In this document: positions 17,897 to 27,196 of the stretch, in pieces
Layout: every line of letters starts with the position of its first letter
How positions within the stretch are numbered: position 1 is the stretch's first letter
Assembly (NCBI GenBank): GCA_016928295.1
Contig: JAFGLA010000086.1
Coordinates: 1-64,000 of the forward strand
Reading direction: 5' to 3'
Length of the DNA: 64,000 nt
Origin: Opitutales bacterium
GTDB lineage: Bacteria > Verrucomicrobiota > Verrucomicrobiia > Opitutales > Oceanipulchritudinaceae
Made by a program: the position numbers and the translations under genes
Notes under the pieces: model-generated
The model's input: the letters and a program-made list of their open reading frames with translations, nothing else
What the model was told of the DNA's origin: nothing
Database searches by the model: none

Positions 17897-17933
17897 TCTT
17901 TTATACGCTGATGGCGTGAATTGACGCTAAAAA

Positions 17934-17960
17934 ACAACCGGCCTTTGCGGGACCGGTTGT
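17934..17960 (-). terminator. terminator of the pth-rpsF-ssb operon
   Basis: Stem ACAACCGG / CCGGTTGT with an 11-nt loop; on the minus strand it is followed by TTTTTTAG. It lies about 30 bp beyond the ssb stop codon and faces the opposite terminator at 17853-17896. Confidence 0.8.
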
Positions 17961-17990
17961 CTTGAAATGAATATGACTTGAGCTGTCGGT

Positions 17991-18479
17991 TTAGAACGGC
18001 ACGTCGTCGTCGAAGCCGCCGTTCTGGGGCGGGGGAGGAGGCGTGGGCCTGCGCGGGCCTGCCGAACGCGCGGGCGCACTCTGGCGGGCAGGAGGAGGAG
18101 CACTGTCGTAACCGCCCTGACTGCCGCCGTCTGAATCTCCGTCACCGCGACCACCGACGAACTGGAAGTTCTCGATGACCACGCCGAGCTTGCTGCGGGC
18201 CTGGCCGGACTGCTTGTCTTCCCACTGGTCAAGACGCAGGCGCCCCTCGATGAGGATGCCCTTGCCCTTGCTCATGTAGCGGGAAATCGTTTCGGCAGTC
18301 TTGCCGAAGGCGTCACAGTCAACAAAGGTCACCTCTTCCTTGCGCTCTCCGTCCGAACCGCTGTAAACACGGTTCACAGCAAGACCAATCTTGCAGATGG
18401 TTGCGCCGTTGGGCGTGACTCGCGTCTCAGGATCGCGGGTCAGGTTGCCCATGAGGATTACTTTGTTGTATGAAGCCAT
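17991..18479 (-). CDS. ssb: single-stranded DNA-binding protein
   Basis: The product has 162 residues. An OB-fold domain fills 1-110 (MASYNKVILMGNLTRDPETRVTPNG; VDCDAFGKTAETISRYMSKGKGILIEGRL). A glycine/proline-rich linker follows (115-155, with two proline runs), and the protein ends in the acidic tip DDDVPF, which recruits SSB-interacting repair and replication proteins. The gene follows rpsF by 17 bp in the usual pth-rpsF-ssb order, which links it to ribosomal protein expression. Confidence 0.96.
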   Translation of the reverse strand: MASYNKVILMGNLTRDPETRVTPNGATICKIGLAVNRVYSGSDGERKEEVTFVDCDAFGKTAETISRYMSKGKGILIEGRLRLDQWEDKQSGQARSKLGVVIENFQFVGGRGDGDSDGGSQGGYDSAPPPARQSAPARSAGPRRPTPPPPPQNGGFDDDVPF

Positions 18480-18496
18480 GCGGGCAGTAAGTCTTG

Positions 18497-18796
18497 TTAG
18501 AGAGTTTCAAGGAGCACGCGCTTCACCGTCTTGTCCAGACGGAAGCGTTCCTGTACCTTTCCGGGCAGTTCTGCGGGCGCGCTAAGGTCGATCTGCACAT
18601 ACACGTCGCCGGTATGGTGCTTGTCGGTCACGCGAATGAATTCCTGACGGCCAAGATTGCGGGAGTCACCCGTGGTCGCACCAAGTTCCGTCAAAGCGGA
18701 GGTAAGGGCGCTCACGAGGGTCTCGATCGGCTGCTCATAGTTACGGGTGTCCAGAATGAAGGTCGCCCGATAGTTACGCTGTTGCGTTTCTGTCAT
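18497..18796 (-). CDS. rpsF: small ribosomal subunit protein bS6
   Basis: The product has 99 residues, a ferredoxin-like fold binding 16S rRNA with bS18. Recognisable parts are YRATFILDTRNYEQPIETLVSALTSALTELGATTGD and the strand around DVYVQIDLSAP. The N-terminal MTETQQRNY is a little longer than usual. The start codon overlaps the end of pth by 23 bp, which indicates translational coupling. The normal partner rpsR (bS18) and rplI (bL9) are not adjacent here. Confidence 0.93.
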   Translation of the reverse strand: MTETQQRNYRATFILDTRNYEQPIETLVSALTSALTELGATTGDSRNLGRQEFIRVTDKHHTGDVYVQIDLSAPAELPGKVQERFRLDKTVKRVLLETL

Positions 18797-19439
18797 TATT
18801 TCTGCTGCGTTTATTCAATTGATTCATGCCGATGACGGGGCCTCTGTCAACGACTAGACTGATTCCAGAGGCAAAATCTGCAATTTGACCCCTAAATTGT
18901 TCCATTTCGTCCTGTTCGAACTTGCCCAGGACGAATCCCTTGAGGCCATTTTCAAGTTGTCGCTTCGAACCGATGCCCAAACGGTAGCGCACAAAAGTGT
19001 TTCCAATGTGACTTATAACGCTGGCGATTCCGTTGTGTCCGCCGTCGCCTCCGCCGATGGAGACCTTAATTTCGCCCACTGGAATCTGATATTCGTCATG
19101 CGCTATGATGACGTGCTCGGGCTTCACCCCGTAGTAGCGCATCAGTTTTCCGATGCTGGAGCCGCTGTCGTTCATGTAGGTGAGCGGCTTGATAAGGAAC
19201 ACGTCCTTTCTTGCCAGCTTCACGCGGCAAAGCTCGGCGTTGAAGCGGGGTTCCTTCTTCCAGCTACCCGAAGCGGCTCGGGCCACCTCGTCAACGAGCA
19301 TCCAGCCGATGTTGTGGCGCGTGCACTCATACTCGCGGCCCGGGTTGCCAAGACCGGCGACGATGTGCATATCCGGCGAAGGTGCGACTTTGCCGCCCTT
19401 TGCGGAGCTTTTGCTGAATATTTTGCCAAATAGGGACAT
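18774..19439 (-). CDS. pth: peptidyl-tRNA hydrolase
   Basis: It recycles tRNA from peptidyl-tRNA released by stalled ribosomes. The product has 221 residues, against about 190 in E. coli. Family motifs are GLGNPGREYECTRHNIGWMLVD (catalytic His within it), FLIKPLTYMNDSG (Asn), IIAHDEYQIPVG (Asp) and GGGDGGHNGI. The first 23 residues (MSLFGKIFSKSSAKGG...) are an extension rich in Lys and Ser; the ATG at 19370 would give a start directly at MHIVAGLGNPG. It overlaps rpsF and follows the oxidoreductase gene by 25 bp. Confidence 0.94.
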   Translation of the reverse strand: MSLFGKIFSKSSAKGGKVAPSPDMHIVAGLGNPGREYECTRHNIGWMLVDEVARAASGSWKKEPRFNAELCRVKLARKDVFLIKPLTYMNDSGSSIGKLMRYYGVKPEHVIIAHDEYQIPVGEIKVSIGGGDGGHNGIASVISHIGNTFVRYRLGIGSKRQLENGLKGFVLGKFEQDEMEQFRGQIADFASGISLVVDRGPVIGMNQLNKRSRNNDRNATA

Positions 19440-19464
19440 TGAAAATGCGCAAGGAACTCTTGTA

Positions 19465-20922
19465 TTACATGCCCTTTAGGCTTCTGTCCACCTTGTCCGC
19501 CACGATTACGCCGTAGTTTATCGTGCCCAGCCAGCCACTCATGATTATGCCCACGCTGCCCGCGTGATACATGCCGTGTAGTTGCTGGGGCAGGTCCATC
19601 GAAACCTTCAGCCCTTCGAACTTCGTGCCGAAGCTCGTCCCGCCGATGTGCCGCGTGTAGCGGTTGAGCGTGCGCGGAGTCGCCGCTTCGATGTGGTCGA
19701 TTTTCTCCGATACGCCCGGAATCCAGCGTTCGAGCGATGCCACGGCCTCGTCGCAAAGTCGCTTCTTGTGCGCTTCGTAAGTTGCCTCGTCCATGTCCGC
19801 CCAGTCCTCCCAGCGTGCATTTAGCGAGGCGACCACGCTGTAACGCGGCTCCTTCTGGTGCGGGCGCGTCTCGGGATAGTAAAAGCTGAAGGTGCGGCTC
19901 GTCGTGTGCAGGCCGGTCAGCTCCGCCATGTCGAGCTTCGGGCTGTCGCTTGTAAAGAGCAGGTCGCCCACGTTGGGGATAGTCTCGCCCTTGCGAATGC
20001 CCATGTAAACCTGGCAACTGCTCCAGTTGACGCGGACCTTGCGCGCCTCTTCGGCGAACTGCGGGGCGAAGTGCTCCTCGCCCACGAGGCGCTGGACGGT
20101 GTTTTTGATATTCGCGTTGCTGACGATGGCTTTGCAGCGGATCGTGCGCGGGGGGAGCTTTTCGCCGGTGTTCATGCTGCTGGCGACAATGCCGCATACT
20201 TTGCGCCCCTCCGCTGTTTCTTCCACAAGGACGCGCTCGACGAGGGCGTTGCGGCGGATGTCCACTCCGCTATGCGTAAGCTCCTCGCACATGTGGCTGA
20301 TGAGGGTGTCCGTACCGCCTTGGAAGGTGTAAACGCCCTTGCTCATGAAGTTCGAGAACACGATGCCGTAGGTGATGGCAGGGTCGTCGAGGCTGGAGCC
20401 GTTGGCGTAGGCTATGGGTTCGAGCAAGAGGCGGTGTATGTCGTCGCGATTTGGGAAGAACTCGTTGAACAGCTCGCGCGTTGTCAGCTTCTCATCGTCG
20501 TAGAAGTTCATGCCGCGAAGGCGCGTGAAGAAGGCTTCGACGTTTTCGGCGCTTTGTCCGAACTTCTCTATGAGGATGCGCGTGAAGTCTTTGCGGTCGA
20601 AGGTGGTCTCGATGTCGAACTGCGGGTTTACAAAGCGGATGCGCTTTAGCTGCACGATGGAGTCGGCAATCTGCGTGGTCCAGTACTTGCGGCAGCTCTT
20701 TACCATGCCCTGCGGGAAGCCGTGCAGGGAGATGTCGAATATGTGTCCGCGCGGGCGCTTGAACCATGTGGCAAGGCCGCCGAACTGGTAGTGGTGCTCC
20801 AGAAGCAGCACGCTGTGTCCGGCGCGAGCGAGCACGTTGGCAGAGGTCAGCCCCGCGAGGCCGCTGCCGACGACGACGACGTCGTAATGGTCCTTGGTTC
20901 CTTCAAGCCAGTCTTTTGCCAT
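19465..20922 (-). CDS. FAD-dependent phytoene desaturase/isomerase-like oxidoreductase
   Basis: The product has 485 residues. An N-terminal dinucleotide-binding motif ([21 protein letters not shown], ending in LLLEHH) is followed by a CrtI/CrtISO-type body with [12 protein letters not shown]. The usual C-terminal FAD segment is [22 protein letters not shown]. Enzymes of this family dehydrogenate or isomerise carotenoids, but related ones act on retinol or sphingolipids, so the substrate is open. There is no other carotenoid gene next to it, although a prenyl diphosphate synthase lies 4 kb away. It heads a run with pth-rpsF-ssb and may share their transcript. Confidence 0.8.
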   Translation of the reverse strand: MAKDWLEGTKDHYDVVVVGSGLAGLTSANVLARAGHSVLLLEHHYQFGGLATWFKRPRGHIFDISLHGFPQGMVKSCRKYWTTQIADSIVQLKRIRFVNPQFDIETTFDRKDFTRILIEKFGQSAENVEAFFTRLRGMNFYDDEKLTTRELFNEFFPNRDDIHRLLLEPIAYANGSSLDDPAITYGIVFSNFMSKGVYTFQGGTDTLISHMCEELTHSGVDIRRNALVERVLVEETAEGRKVCGIVASSMNTGEKLPPRTIRCKAIVSNANIKNTVQRLVGEEHFAPQFAEEARKVRVNWSSCQVYMGIRKGETIPNVGDLLFTSDSPKLDMAELTGLHTTSRTFSFYYPETRPHQKEPRYSVVASLNARWEDWADMDEATYEAHKKRLCDEAVASLERWIPGVSEKIDHIEAATPRTLNRYTRHIGGTSFGTKFEGLKVSMDLPQQLHGMYHAGSVGIIMSGWLGTINYGVIVADKVDRSLKGM

Positions 20923-20949
20923 GTGGTATCGGGGGGATGAGAAAAAGTC

Positions 20950-20977
20950 ATCCGCAGATTACGCGGATTTGCGGGAT
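20950..20977. repeat. single arm of the CAGATT-type intergenic repeat
   Basis: TCCGCAGATTACGCGGATTT GCGGGAT resembles one arm of the inverted-repeat element at 50316-50508. Only one arm is present, immediately upstream of the oxidoreductase start codon. Confidence 0.5.
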
Positions 20978-21015
20978 ATGGAAGAAGATAAGGGCGAATG
21001 TGTCGCCAGAGTCCT

Positions 21016-21181
21016 TAGGGAGCGTTTGCAAATAGAACTCTCGTCGGAATGCGAGTGTCTTTCCGGCTAAAAATCAACCCATTCATCTCGGGGAATCTCG
21101 ATTCACCTCGCCTCATGTTCTGATTTTCATCTCGGAAATCCATCCCGCCTCCTCGGTCCGTCTATTTGCAAACGCTCCCTA
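21016..21181. repeat. stop-codon repeat, copy A (166 bp)
   Basis: The ends are perfect 21-bp inverted repeats beginning TAGGGAGCGTTTGCAAATAG. The interior contains a hairpin CTCG-N8-CGAG and the conserved GAATC-N2-GATTC. The right end supplies the TAG stop codon of the Nudix gene (minus strand, 21179-21181). Both ends are TA, as expected for a Tc1/mariner-like (IS630) target duplication. Copies B and C are near-identical in layout. Confidence 0.85.
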
Positions 21182-21670
21182 GTGGCTCTGCTCTTCGATT
21201 CGGCCAAGGGGCGGACTCTCGCGGCAGTCTATGCGGATGCTCGTGAAGCCTTCGCGCTTCTCCAGCCAGATTGGCCAGAGCCAGAGGCGGTCCGTTTCGG
21301 GGATGTCGAGGCTCGTCAACTCTTCAACTTTGTGAAAGGCGAGGCGGCCTTCGGGCAATTCCGGGGGCAGGTAAGTGATGGGCTTGCGGCAGTCGAAGAG
21401 GAACATCAGCCAGTGGCAGGAGTTTTCGTAACCCTTTTCCGCCACGATGCTGAAAAGGTGCAGATCCTCTTCGCAAATGTCGAAGTCAGTCTCTTCCTTC
21501 ACCTCGCGAATGGCCGTCTCGAAGGGGCTTTCGCCAAGGTGCATTTCCAGCTTGCCGCCGATGCTGCTCCACAGGCCGAGGTTGGGCGACTTTTTGCGCT
21601 GCAAAAGCAGCAGTTCGCCAGCCTCGTTGCGGATATAGACAAGGGTGCTTATTTTGTAAGGGATGATCAT
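21179..21670 (-). CDS. Nudix hydrolase
   Basis: The product has 163 residues. The Nudix box is complete: GGKLEMHLGESP then FETAIREVKEETDFD (GX5EX7REUXEEXGU, with the last position Asp-Phe instead of Gly), placed at about residues 37-62. Nudix enzymes cleave nucleoside-diphosphate derivatives; the substrate here is unknown. The gene starts 3 bp after cysS and ends in a TAG formed partly by repeat copy A, so the repeat marks the 3' end of the trpA-tcdA-cysS-nudix run. Confidence 0.88.
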   Translation of the reverse strand: MIIPYKISTLVYIRNEAGELLLLQRKKSPNLGLWSSIGGKLEMHLGESPFETAIREVKEETDFDICEEDLHLFSIVAEKGYENSCHWLMFLFDCRKPITYLPPELPEGRLAFHKVEELTSLDIPETDRLWLWPIWLEKREGFTSIRIDCRESPPLGRIEEQSH

Positions 21671-21673
21671 TCC

Positions 21674-23209
21674 TTACGCCTTTTTGAGATCCCAGCCGTC
21701 CTTGCGGTCTAGAATAGTCCAGCCAAGCTCCGTCACCTGCTTGCGCAAAGTGTCCGCCGCTGCCCAATCCTTTGCCTGCTTGGCCTCCCAACGCTTCTGC
21801 GCGAGGGCCTTGACTTCTTCCGGTGCCTCGTCTGCGCCAGCGTCGTCTTCCTTTGATGGAATTGGCTGGATGCCGAGCGCGTAGAGCACCGTCTTCAGCG
21901 CGGCAAGCGCCGCCTTGTTGCCGGATGCCTCGTCGCGAAGCACGTTCCACATCGCACCAAGAGCCGCCGCCGTGTTCATGTCGTCAAACAGGGCCTCAAG
22001 CGCAGGGCCGAAGCTCGTCTTCAACGCATCATCGGCGCTTGCGCGGTCAAAGACCGGACTGTCGAAATCCGCACGCGATAGGCCCGCCTTCGCCAGCAGG
22101 GCCTCTATGCCCTTGTCCAGCTTCTTCAATGCGCTCTCGGCTCCCTTGAGGTTGGCAAGCGTGAAATTAAGCTGGCTGCGGTAGCTGGAGCTGATGAGCA
22201 GATACTTGACCGCGCGAGCGTCGTAGCCCTGCGCGACAAGGTCGGCCAAGGTGTAGAAATTGCCGAGGCTCTTGCTCATTTTCTTCCCCTCGGCCAGCAG
22301 GTGGACGCAGTGCATCCAGTGGCGCGAGAAGGGCTTGCCCGTCGCGGCTTCGCTCTGGGCAATCTCGTTTTCGTGATGCGGGAAGCAGAGGTCTTCGCCA
22401 CCGGCGTGCAGGTCGAAGCTCTCGCCGAGATACTTGATGCTCATGGCGCTGCACTCCAGGTGCCAGCCCGGGCGGCCCTCTATTGGCAGGTTTGTTTCGG
22501 GGTGGCGCGGCCCGGGCCAGTGAACGGCTCCGTCCTCGTCCTTTTGCGCCTTCCAGAGTGCAAAGTCAGCCACCTGATCGCGCTCGTACTCGTCCGCAGC
22601 GTTCGCCTTGCCAGCACTGTTTGTGTCCTGAGTCTGAAGCTCCTCGGGGTGAAAGTGCGAGAGCTTGCCGTATTCGCAGAAAGAAGCCACGCGGTAATAC
22701 ACCGAGCCGTCGCCGCCAACGTAGGCATTCCCGTTGGCGAGCAGCTTTTCGACAATGGCCACCTGTTCGGGAATGTGTTCCGTGGCGCGCGGTTCCACGT
22801 CCGGCACTATCAGGTTCAGTGAGGCGCAGTCGGCGTGGAACTTTTCGGTCCACTTCTTTGTGAACTCTCCAAGCGTGCTGCCGTCCTTTGCGCTGCCCTT
22901 GATTGTCTTGTCGTCAACGTCGGTGATGTTGCGGACGTAAAGGGGGTTCAGGCCCGCTACTTCCGTGGTGCGGCGCAGTACGTCCAGAAGCGAGAAGGTG
23001 CGGAAATTGCCGATGTGCGCGGGGCCGTAAACAGTCGGTCCGCAGGCGTACATGCGCAGGCGTTTTCCGTCCGCTGCAAAGAGCGGCACCGTTTCTCGCG
23101 TAAGGGTGTCGTAAAGGCGCATTTCCATGATGAAGCGGAAACGATGTCCCAACTTGGCAAGGCTGTCAAATACAGGAGCGCCTGCCTGTCCCTGTATTGT
23201 TTTTTTCAT
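21674..23209 (-). CDS. cysS: cysteinyl-tRNA synthetase
   Basis: It charges tRNA(Cys). The product has 511 residues. Class I signatures are present: [15 protein letters not shown] (HIGH variant, and first zinc ligand Cys), GWHLECSAM (zinc), [10 protein letters not shown], and KMSKSLGN. The family usually starts near [10 protein letters not shown]; this frame extends 27-29 residues further upstream to [10 protein letters not shown]. An AAGG sequence 8 nt before the ATG at 23209 supports the longer form, while ATGs at 23128 and 23122 are alternatives. It lies 27 bp after tcdA and 3 bp before the Nudix gene. Confidence 0.95.
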   Translation of the reverse strand: MKKTIQGQAGAPVFDSLAKLGHRFRFIMEMRLYDTLTRETVPLFAADGKRLRMYACGPTVYGPAHIGNFRTFSLLDVLRRTTEVAGLNPLYVRNITDVDDKTIKGSAKDGSTLGEFTKKWTEKFHADCASLNLIVPDVEPRATEHIPEQVAIVEKLLANGNAYVGGDGSVYYRVASFCEYGKLSHFHPEELQTQDTNSAGKANAADEYERDQVADFALWKAQKDEDGAVHWPGPRHPETNLPIEGRPGWHLECSAMSIKYLGESFDLHAGGEDLCFPHHENEIAQSEAATGKPFSRHWMHCVHLLAEGKKMSKSLGNFYTLADLVAQGYDARAVKYLLISSSYRSQLNFTLANLKGAESALKKLDKGIEALLAKAGLSRADFDSPVFDRASADDALKTSFGPALEALFDDMNTAAALGAMWNVLRDEASGNKAALAALKTVLYALGIQPIPSKEDDAGADEAPEEVKALAQKRWEAKQAKDWAAADTLRKQVTELGWTILDRKDGWDLKKA

Positions 23210-23236
23210 GCGCGGACCTTGCGCGCAGCGTGTTCG

Positions 23237-23974
23237 CTATTTCCCGACACCGAGCAAGTGCTCGATTACGGCGTTGGCCAGCGTAAGGCCGAAGATGCCT
23301 GTAATCGTCGGCAAACTGCCCATTATCACCCTCGGGCGGCCCTGATCCGGAATGTCTTCCGCTGCGGGCGGGGCGATGCTTTCGTCCGGCGCGGGTTCGG
23401 AAGAGAAAACGCAGGTAACGCCGGAATTGACTCCCCGGCGGTGCAGGCGGGTGCGCACGGCTCTGGCCAGAGGGCAGAAGCGCGTCTTGGAAATGTCCGC
23501 AACTTTAATTTGCGAGGGGTCGCGCCGCCTTGCCGCGCCCATGCTGGAGAAAATCGGGATGTTCGCATTCAGTGCTGCGAGCATAAGCTCCACCTTCGGC
23601 CCGAGAGAGTCTATCGCGTCCACTACGACATCGAGCGGCGGCGCGAGCAGCTCCGGCAGCGTGTCCGTATTTGCAAATGCCTGCCTCGCATCGACTTCGC
23701 AATTCGGATTTATGTCCAGCACCCTTTCGTGGGCAAGCTTGGCCTTGGCGCGTCCGATGCTGCTTTCAAGCGCGTAGAGCTGTCGGTTGCAGTTGGAAAG
23801 CGACACGCAGTCGCAGTCCACAAGGCGCAGATGTCCGACGCCGCTGCGTGCAAGAGCCTCGGTTGCAAAACTGCCCACGGCACCCAGACCGACGACGAGG
23901 ACGCGCGCCTTTGCGAGCGCGTTCAGGCCTTCTTCGCCAATGAGCAGCCTTGTCCTCTTGAAACGCTCGTCCAT
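23237..23974 (-). CDS. tcdA: tRNA threonylcarbamoyladenosine dehydratase (E1-like)
   Basis: The product has 245 residues. It forms the cyclic t6A modification at position 37 of ANN-decoding tRNAs by ATP-dependent dehydration. Motifs are the nucleotide-binding VLVVGLGAVGSFATEALARSGVG, the LVDCDCVSLSNCNRQLYA segment (D-x-V-x-x-S-N-x-N-R-Q), the DAIDSLGPKVEL aspartate and the later FCPLARAVRTRLHRRGV. The family is related to MoeB/ThiF/E1 enzymes but lacks their zinc cysteines. It is 9 bp downstream of trpA and 27 bp upstream of cysS. Confidence 0.9.
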   Translation of the reverse strand: MDERFKRTRLLIGEEGLNALAKARVLVVGLGAVGSFATEALARSGVGHLRLVDCDCVSLSNCNRQLYALESSIGRAKAKLAHERVLDINPNCEVDARQAFANTDTLPELLAPPLDVVVDAIDSLGPKVELMLAALNANIPIFSSMGAARRRDPSQIKVADISKTRFCPLARAVRTRLHRRGVNSGVTCVFSSEPAPDESIAPPAAEDIPDQGRPRVIMGSLPTITGIFGLTLANAVIEHLLGVGK

Positions 23975-23983
23975 CAGCGTTCT

Positions 23984-24787
23984 TTACGCTACCGGGCAAC
24001 CCGCAATCAGGTCGTCCGCCTTGGCCTTGAGCTTTGCAATCATCTCGTCGCGGTTGCCATCGGTGTGGCCTATGCAGTTTACAAGGGCGCTGCCGACTAC
24101 GGCGCCGTCCGCCATCTTGGCAATTTCGGCCACGTGTTTGCGCGTGGAGACGCCAAAGCCTACCGCGATGGGCAGGTTCGTGTGCTTGCGAATTTCGGCC
24201 ACTTTGCTCCCGATAGTGTCGCTCAGTGCGGCGCGTTCGCCAGTGACGCCCTCGCGCGAGACGTAGTAAATGAAGCCGTCCGCCACGGCGCAGATTTTTT
24301 CCATGCGCTCTGCTGGCGTTGTCGGGGCGATGATGAAGATGTTCTTCAGCCCGTGCTTTTTGCAGGACGCTATCATGCTGCCAGCGTATTCCGGCGGCAG
24401 GTCAAGCGTAAGGACGCCGTCTATACCGGCCTCGGCAGCGCGGCGGCAGAACTCGTCTTCCCCGTGCGCCAGAACGAGGTTGTAGTATGTGTAGAAGATA
24501 ATCGGCGCCTGCGTGTAGCTACGCAGCTCGGTGACGAGCTTGAACACGTCGTCCTGCTTTATGCCGGATTCCAGAGCGCGTTCCGCGGCATACTGGTTGG
24601 TCTTGCCGTCGGCGAGCGGGTCGGAGAAAGGCATACCCAGTTCGAGAAGGTCGGTCCCGCAGTCGATAAGCGTTTTGGCTGCGCGCAGCGAGGTGGAGTA
24701 ATCCGGGTCTCCGGCGCAGATGTAGGCTATGAATGCGGCGCGTTTCTCTTCGCGCGATTTTCTGAAACACTGGGCAATGCGGTCCAT
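23984..24787 (-). CDS. trpA: tryptophan synthase alpha subunit
   Basis: It cleaves indole-3-glycerol phosphate to indole and glyceraldehyde-3-phosphate. The product has 267 residues, a TIM barrel with AYICAGDPDY, the catalytic pair in LLELGMPFSDPLADG (Glu and Asp), GVLTLDLPPEY, YYVSREGVTG and AVGFGVSTRKH. No trpB or other trp gene is in the window, so trpA is separated from its partner and embedded in a tRNA-metabolism cluster. ATG at 24787 (MDRIAQCFRK) is preferred to the upstream in-frame ATG at 24859. Confidence 0.93.
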   Translation of the reverse strand: MDRIAQCFRKSREEKRAAFIAYICAGDPDYSTSLRAAKTLIDCGTDLLELGMPFSDPLADGKTNQYAAERALESGIKQDDVFKLVTELRSYTQAPIIFYTYYNLVLAHGEDEFCRRAAEAGIDGVLTLDLPPEYAGSMIASCKKHGLKNIFIIAPTTPAERMEKICAVADGFIYYVSREGVTGERAALSDTIGSKVAEIRKHTNLPIAVGFGVSTRKHVAEIAKMADGAVVGSALVNCIGHTDGNRDEMIAKLKAKADDLIAGCPVA

Positions 24788-24830
24788 TCGGCAGTTTATT
24801 GCACTTGATAAAGCCCGATGCAAGGACGGA

Positions 24831-26261
24831 CTATTCAGCCCCCTGCCAGCCGCCGCCAAGAGCCTTTATCAAGGCAACGCCTGCGGACTGCATTGCACCA
24901 CGGTTCTGCACCTTCTGCCTTTGCAGGGAAAGCAAACTGCGCCTCGTATCGAGAATGTCCAGATAGGTGGCGTAACCGCTTCTGTAACGTTCGTTTGCAA
25001 GGGAATGCGCCAGACGGGCAGATTCGCAGGCGCGCTCAAGAGCGGCGTCGCGCTCGTGCATGGAGCGAAGGTCCGCAAGGGCGTCCTCCACCTCGCGCAC
25101 TGCCTGCAATGTCGCCTGCCTGTGTGCGGCAAGTGCCTGTTCCATACGAGCCTTTGCCGCGTCGATCTCCGCTTGCGTGCGCCCGCCTGTCAGCAGGGGG
25201 ACGCTGAGCGAGGGACCGATTTGCCAGAACTGGCTGTCGCGATTGAAAATGTCACCAAGATTGGCGTTATCAAAACCTGCACTGCCTGTAAGGGCCACGC
25301 GGGGGTACTTTGCCGCTTCTGCGACGCCGATTTCTGCCGAGCGCGCGTGCAGAACCGCTTCCGCCTGCGCAATGTCCGGCCTGCGGGCAAGCATGTCCAC
25401 CGGCAACCCCGCCGGAATCCGAGGGGGCAGGGGAATGTCGCCGCTTGCCGAGGCCTTTGCTGTAAAGCCTGTGGCGGCCTGTCCGCAGAGCGTGGCAAGC
25501 GCGTTGTTTTGCCGTGCGGCCTGTTTGTCAAGGTTCGCAAGCTCGGCCTCAAGAGTGGCGATTTCCGCCAGCGTCCTGTGCAGGTCAAGCTCGCTTGCGA
25601 GGCCGCTTTCGGAGCGCTCTTTCAGCAGTGCGGCTTCTTCTTTGCGAAGCTCGGTCGTCTCTTTTAGAATGAGCGTCTCGGCATTTGTCTCGCGAAGGCC
25701 AAGCCATAGGTTCGCAATGTCCGCTTCCATCGCGAGACGCACGGCGCGTAGGTCAGCTTCGGATGCTGCCAGTTGCGCGTTCGCGCTTTCGATGCTTCGC
25801 TTTACGCGGCCCCAGAGGTCAAGTTCGTAAGATGCTCCGACTGCGGCCCGGTAGGTGTCTCCGCTTACGCGGTAGCTTACGGGGCTGGATGGGATGGGGA
25901 TTGTCTGGCGCGAAGTCTCGCGCAAAAGGGCCGTTGCTTCGCCGTCCGCGCTTATGTATTGCGCGGCTTCGCTTGCGCCGAGTTTTGCCCGCGCTTCCGC
26001 CAGCCTTGCGATTGCAGCTTGCAGACTGGGGTTGTTTTCGTGCGCGGCTTCCATGGCGGCGTTCAGCCCTTCGTCTTCATACACGGTCCACCAGCGTTCG
26101 GAGTCGCACACTGGCGGCAGCGTGTCGCGTGACGTGCGTTCTTCGCTGAACTCTGCGGGCAAGTCGGCGCTTTGCGGCTTTTCGTAATCCGGACCGACGC
26201 TCGCGCAGGCAGCCAGAAGGAGGCCGAGAGGGGCGAGTGTGTAAAATGCAGGTTTTTTCAT
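24831..26261 (-). CDS. NodT-family outer-membrane efflux lipoprotein
   Basis: The product has 476 residues. A lipoprotein signal (MKKPAFYTLAPLGLLLAAC) precedes a TolC-like alpha-barrel with two internally similar halves. SVGPDYEKP right after the lipobox is the typical NodT/OprM start, and the family pattern LGASYELDLWGRVKRSIESA is seen here as VGASYELDLWGR. It is the outer-membrane channel of the exporter encoded upstream, its start being 2 bp after the stop of the adaptor gene. Confidence 0.93.
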   Translation of the reverse strand: MKKPAFYTLAPLGLLLAACASVGPDYEKPQSADLPAEFSEERTSRDTLPPVCDSERWWTVYEDEGLNAAMEAAHENNPSLQAAIARLAEARAKLGASEAAQYISADGEATALLRETSRQTIPIPSSPVSYRVSGDTYRAAVGASYELDLWGRVKRSIESANAQLAASEADLRAVRLAMEADIANLWLGLRETNAETLILKETTELRKEEAALLKERSESGLASELDLHRTLAEIATLEAELANLDKQAARQNNALATLCGQAATGFTAKASASGDIPLPPRIPAGLPVDMLARRPDIAQAEAVLHARSAEIGVAEAAKYPRVALTGSAGFDNANLGDIFNRDSQFWQIGPSLSVPLLTGGRTQAEIDAAKARMEQALAAHRQATLQAVREVEDALADLRSMHERDAALERACESARLAHSLANERYRSGYATYLDILDTRRSLLSLQRQKVQNRGAMQSAGVALIKALGGGWQGAE

Positions 26262-26263
26262 CC

Positions 26264-27157
26264 TTATTCCTCAATGTAAAGGTCAACCTGCTGGCCTACG
26301 TACAGGCGGGGCTCGCCACTGTTGGCACATTTGAAAATTACCTGCAAAACGCGGGTGTCCACGCGCTCCACCGACGCGCCGGTAAGCGACTGCTTGGGCG
26401 TGATGAACGGCTCTATGCGCACAAACTCCAGAGGTATCACTACGGAGCTGTTCCCTTTAAGCGTGGCTACGGCGCGGGAACCTTCCTTGACGCGAGGGGC
26501 GAGCTGTTCGTCCACATCGGCGCGAATCTGGAGCCTGTCTGTGTCTCCAATGAGCATCAGCGAAGTGTTGGCCGAAGGGTTTGCGTATTCGCCAGCCCTT
26601 GTGTTGACGCGCAGAACCATACCGGCGCATGGAGCGCGGACTGTAAGGCGTTCGATGAGGGCGTTTGTCTGGGCTACTCTCGCCGTTGCTGCCTTTAGCT
26701 GGGCCTCTGCCACGGCTATATCGCTCTTTTTTGTCCGCAGCTCTTCCATTGCTATTGCGCGCTGGTCCTTTACCGCGAGCAGGCGTTCGAGCTGACCGCG
26801 AAGCCTTTCAAGTGTGGCTTGGGCAACATCCACCTCGGCCTCCTGCCCGATTAGCTGGGCCTGCAAGTCGCGCGAGTCTATGCGCAGCAGGGGCTGGCCT
26901 GTTTTCACGCTGTCCCATTCCTTGACGAACAACTCTGCCACAAGTCCCGCCGCTGGGACGCCGATTGACGTGTTTTCGTGCATCGCCTCGATTATGCCCG
27001 CCGCACCGATGGCTTTGGCGAACGGCTTATGCGCCGGTGCTACCGGAGGCTCCGGCATGGGTTCGTTGTTTTGGGCATGTGTCTGGCGAATCAGCATTCC
27101 TGCGAAAAACACGCCTGCAAGAGCCAGCCAGAAAGTGATCTTTTTAAGTAGTATCAT
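26264..27157 (-). CDS. periplasmic adaptor (HlyD/DevB family)
   Basis: The product has 297 residues with one N-terminal transmembrane segment (KITFWLALAGVFFAGMLI). The lipoyl halves flank a short coiled-coil hairpin (EVDVAQATLERLRGQLERLLAVKDQRA and AEAQLKAATARVAQTNALIERL). LTVRAPCAGMVLRVNTRAGEYANP is the conserved second lipoyl segment. It connects the inner-membrane ABC transporter with the outer-membrane channel. Small size and the ABC/FtsX partner genes point to the DevB subgroup rather than RND adaptors. Confidence 0.9.
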   Translation of the reverse strand: MILLKKITFWLALAGVFFAGMLIRQTHAQNNEPMPEPPVAPAHKPFAKAIGAAGIIEAMHENTSIGVPAAGLVAELFVKEWDSVKTGQPLLRIDSRDLQAQLIGQEAEVDVAQATLERLRGQLERLLAVKDQRAIAMEELRTKKSDIAVAEAQLKAATARVAQTNALIERLTVRAPCAGMVLRVNTRAGEYANPSANTSLMLIGDTDRLQIRADVDEQLAPRVKEGSRAVATLKGNSSVVIPLEFVRIEPFITPKQSLTGASVERVDTRVLQVIFKCANSGEPRLYVGQQVDLYIEE

Positions 27158-27196
27158 TTTGTGATATTCCGTATCAAGTTGTTGAAAATAAGTTGG

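Noticed and set aside
22835-24808. A 657-codon open frame on the plus strand opposite cysS, tcdA and trpA
   Set aside because: Its translation has no domain and is rich in Arg, Ala and Cys as expected for the antisense of GC-rich genes; the minus-strand genes have full catalytic motifs.
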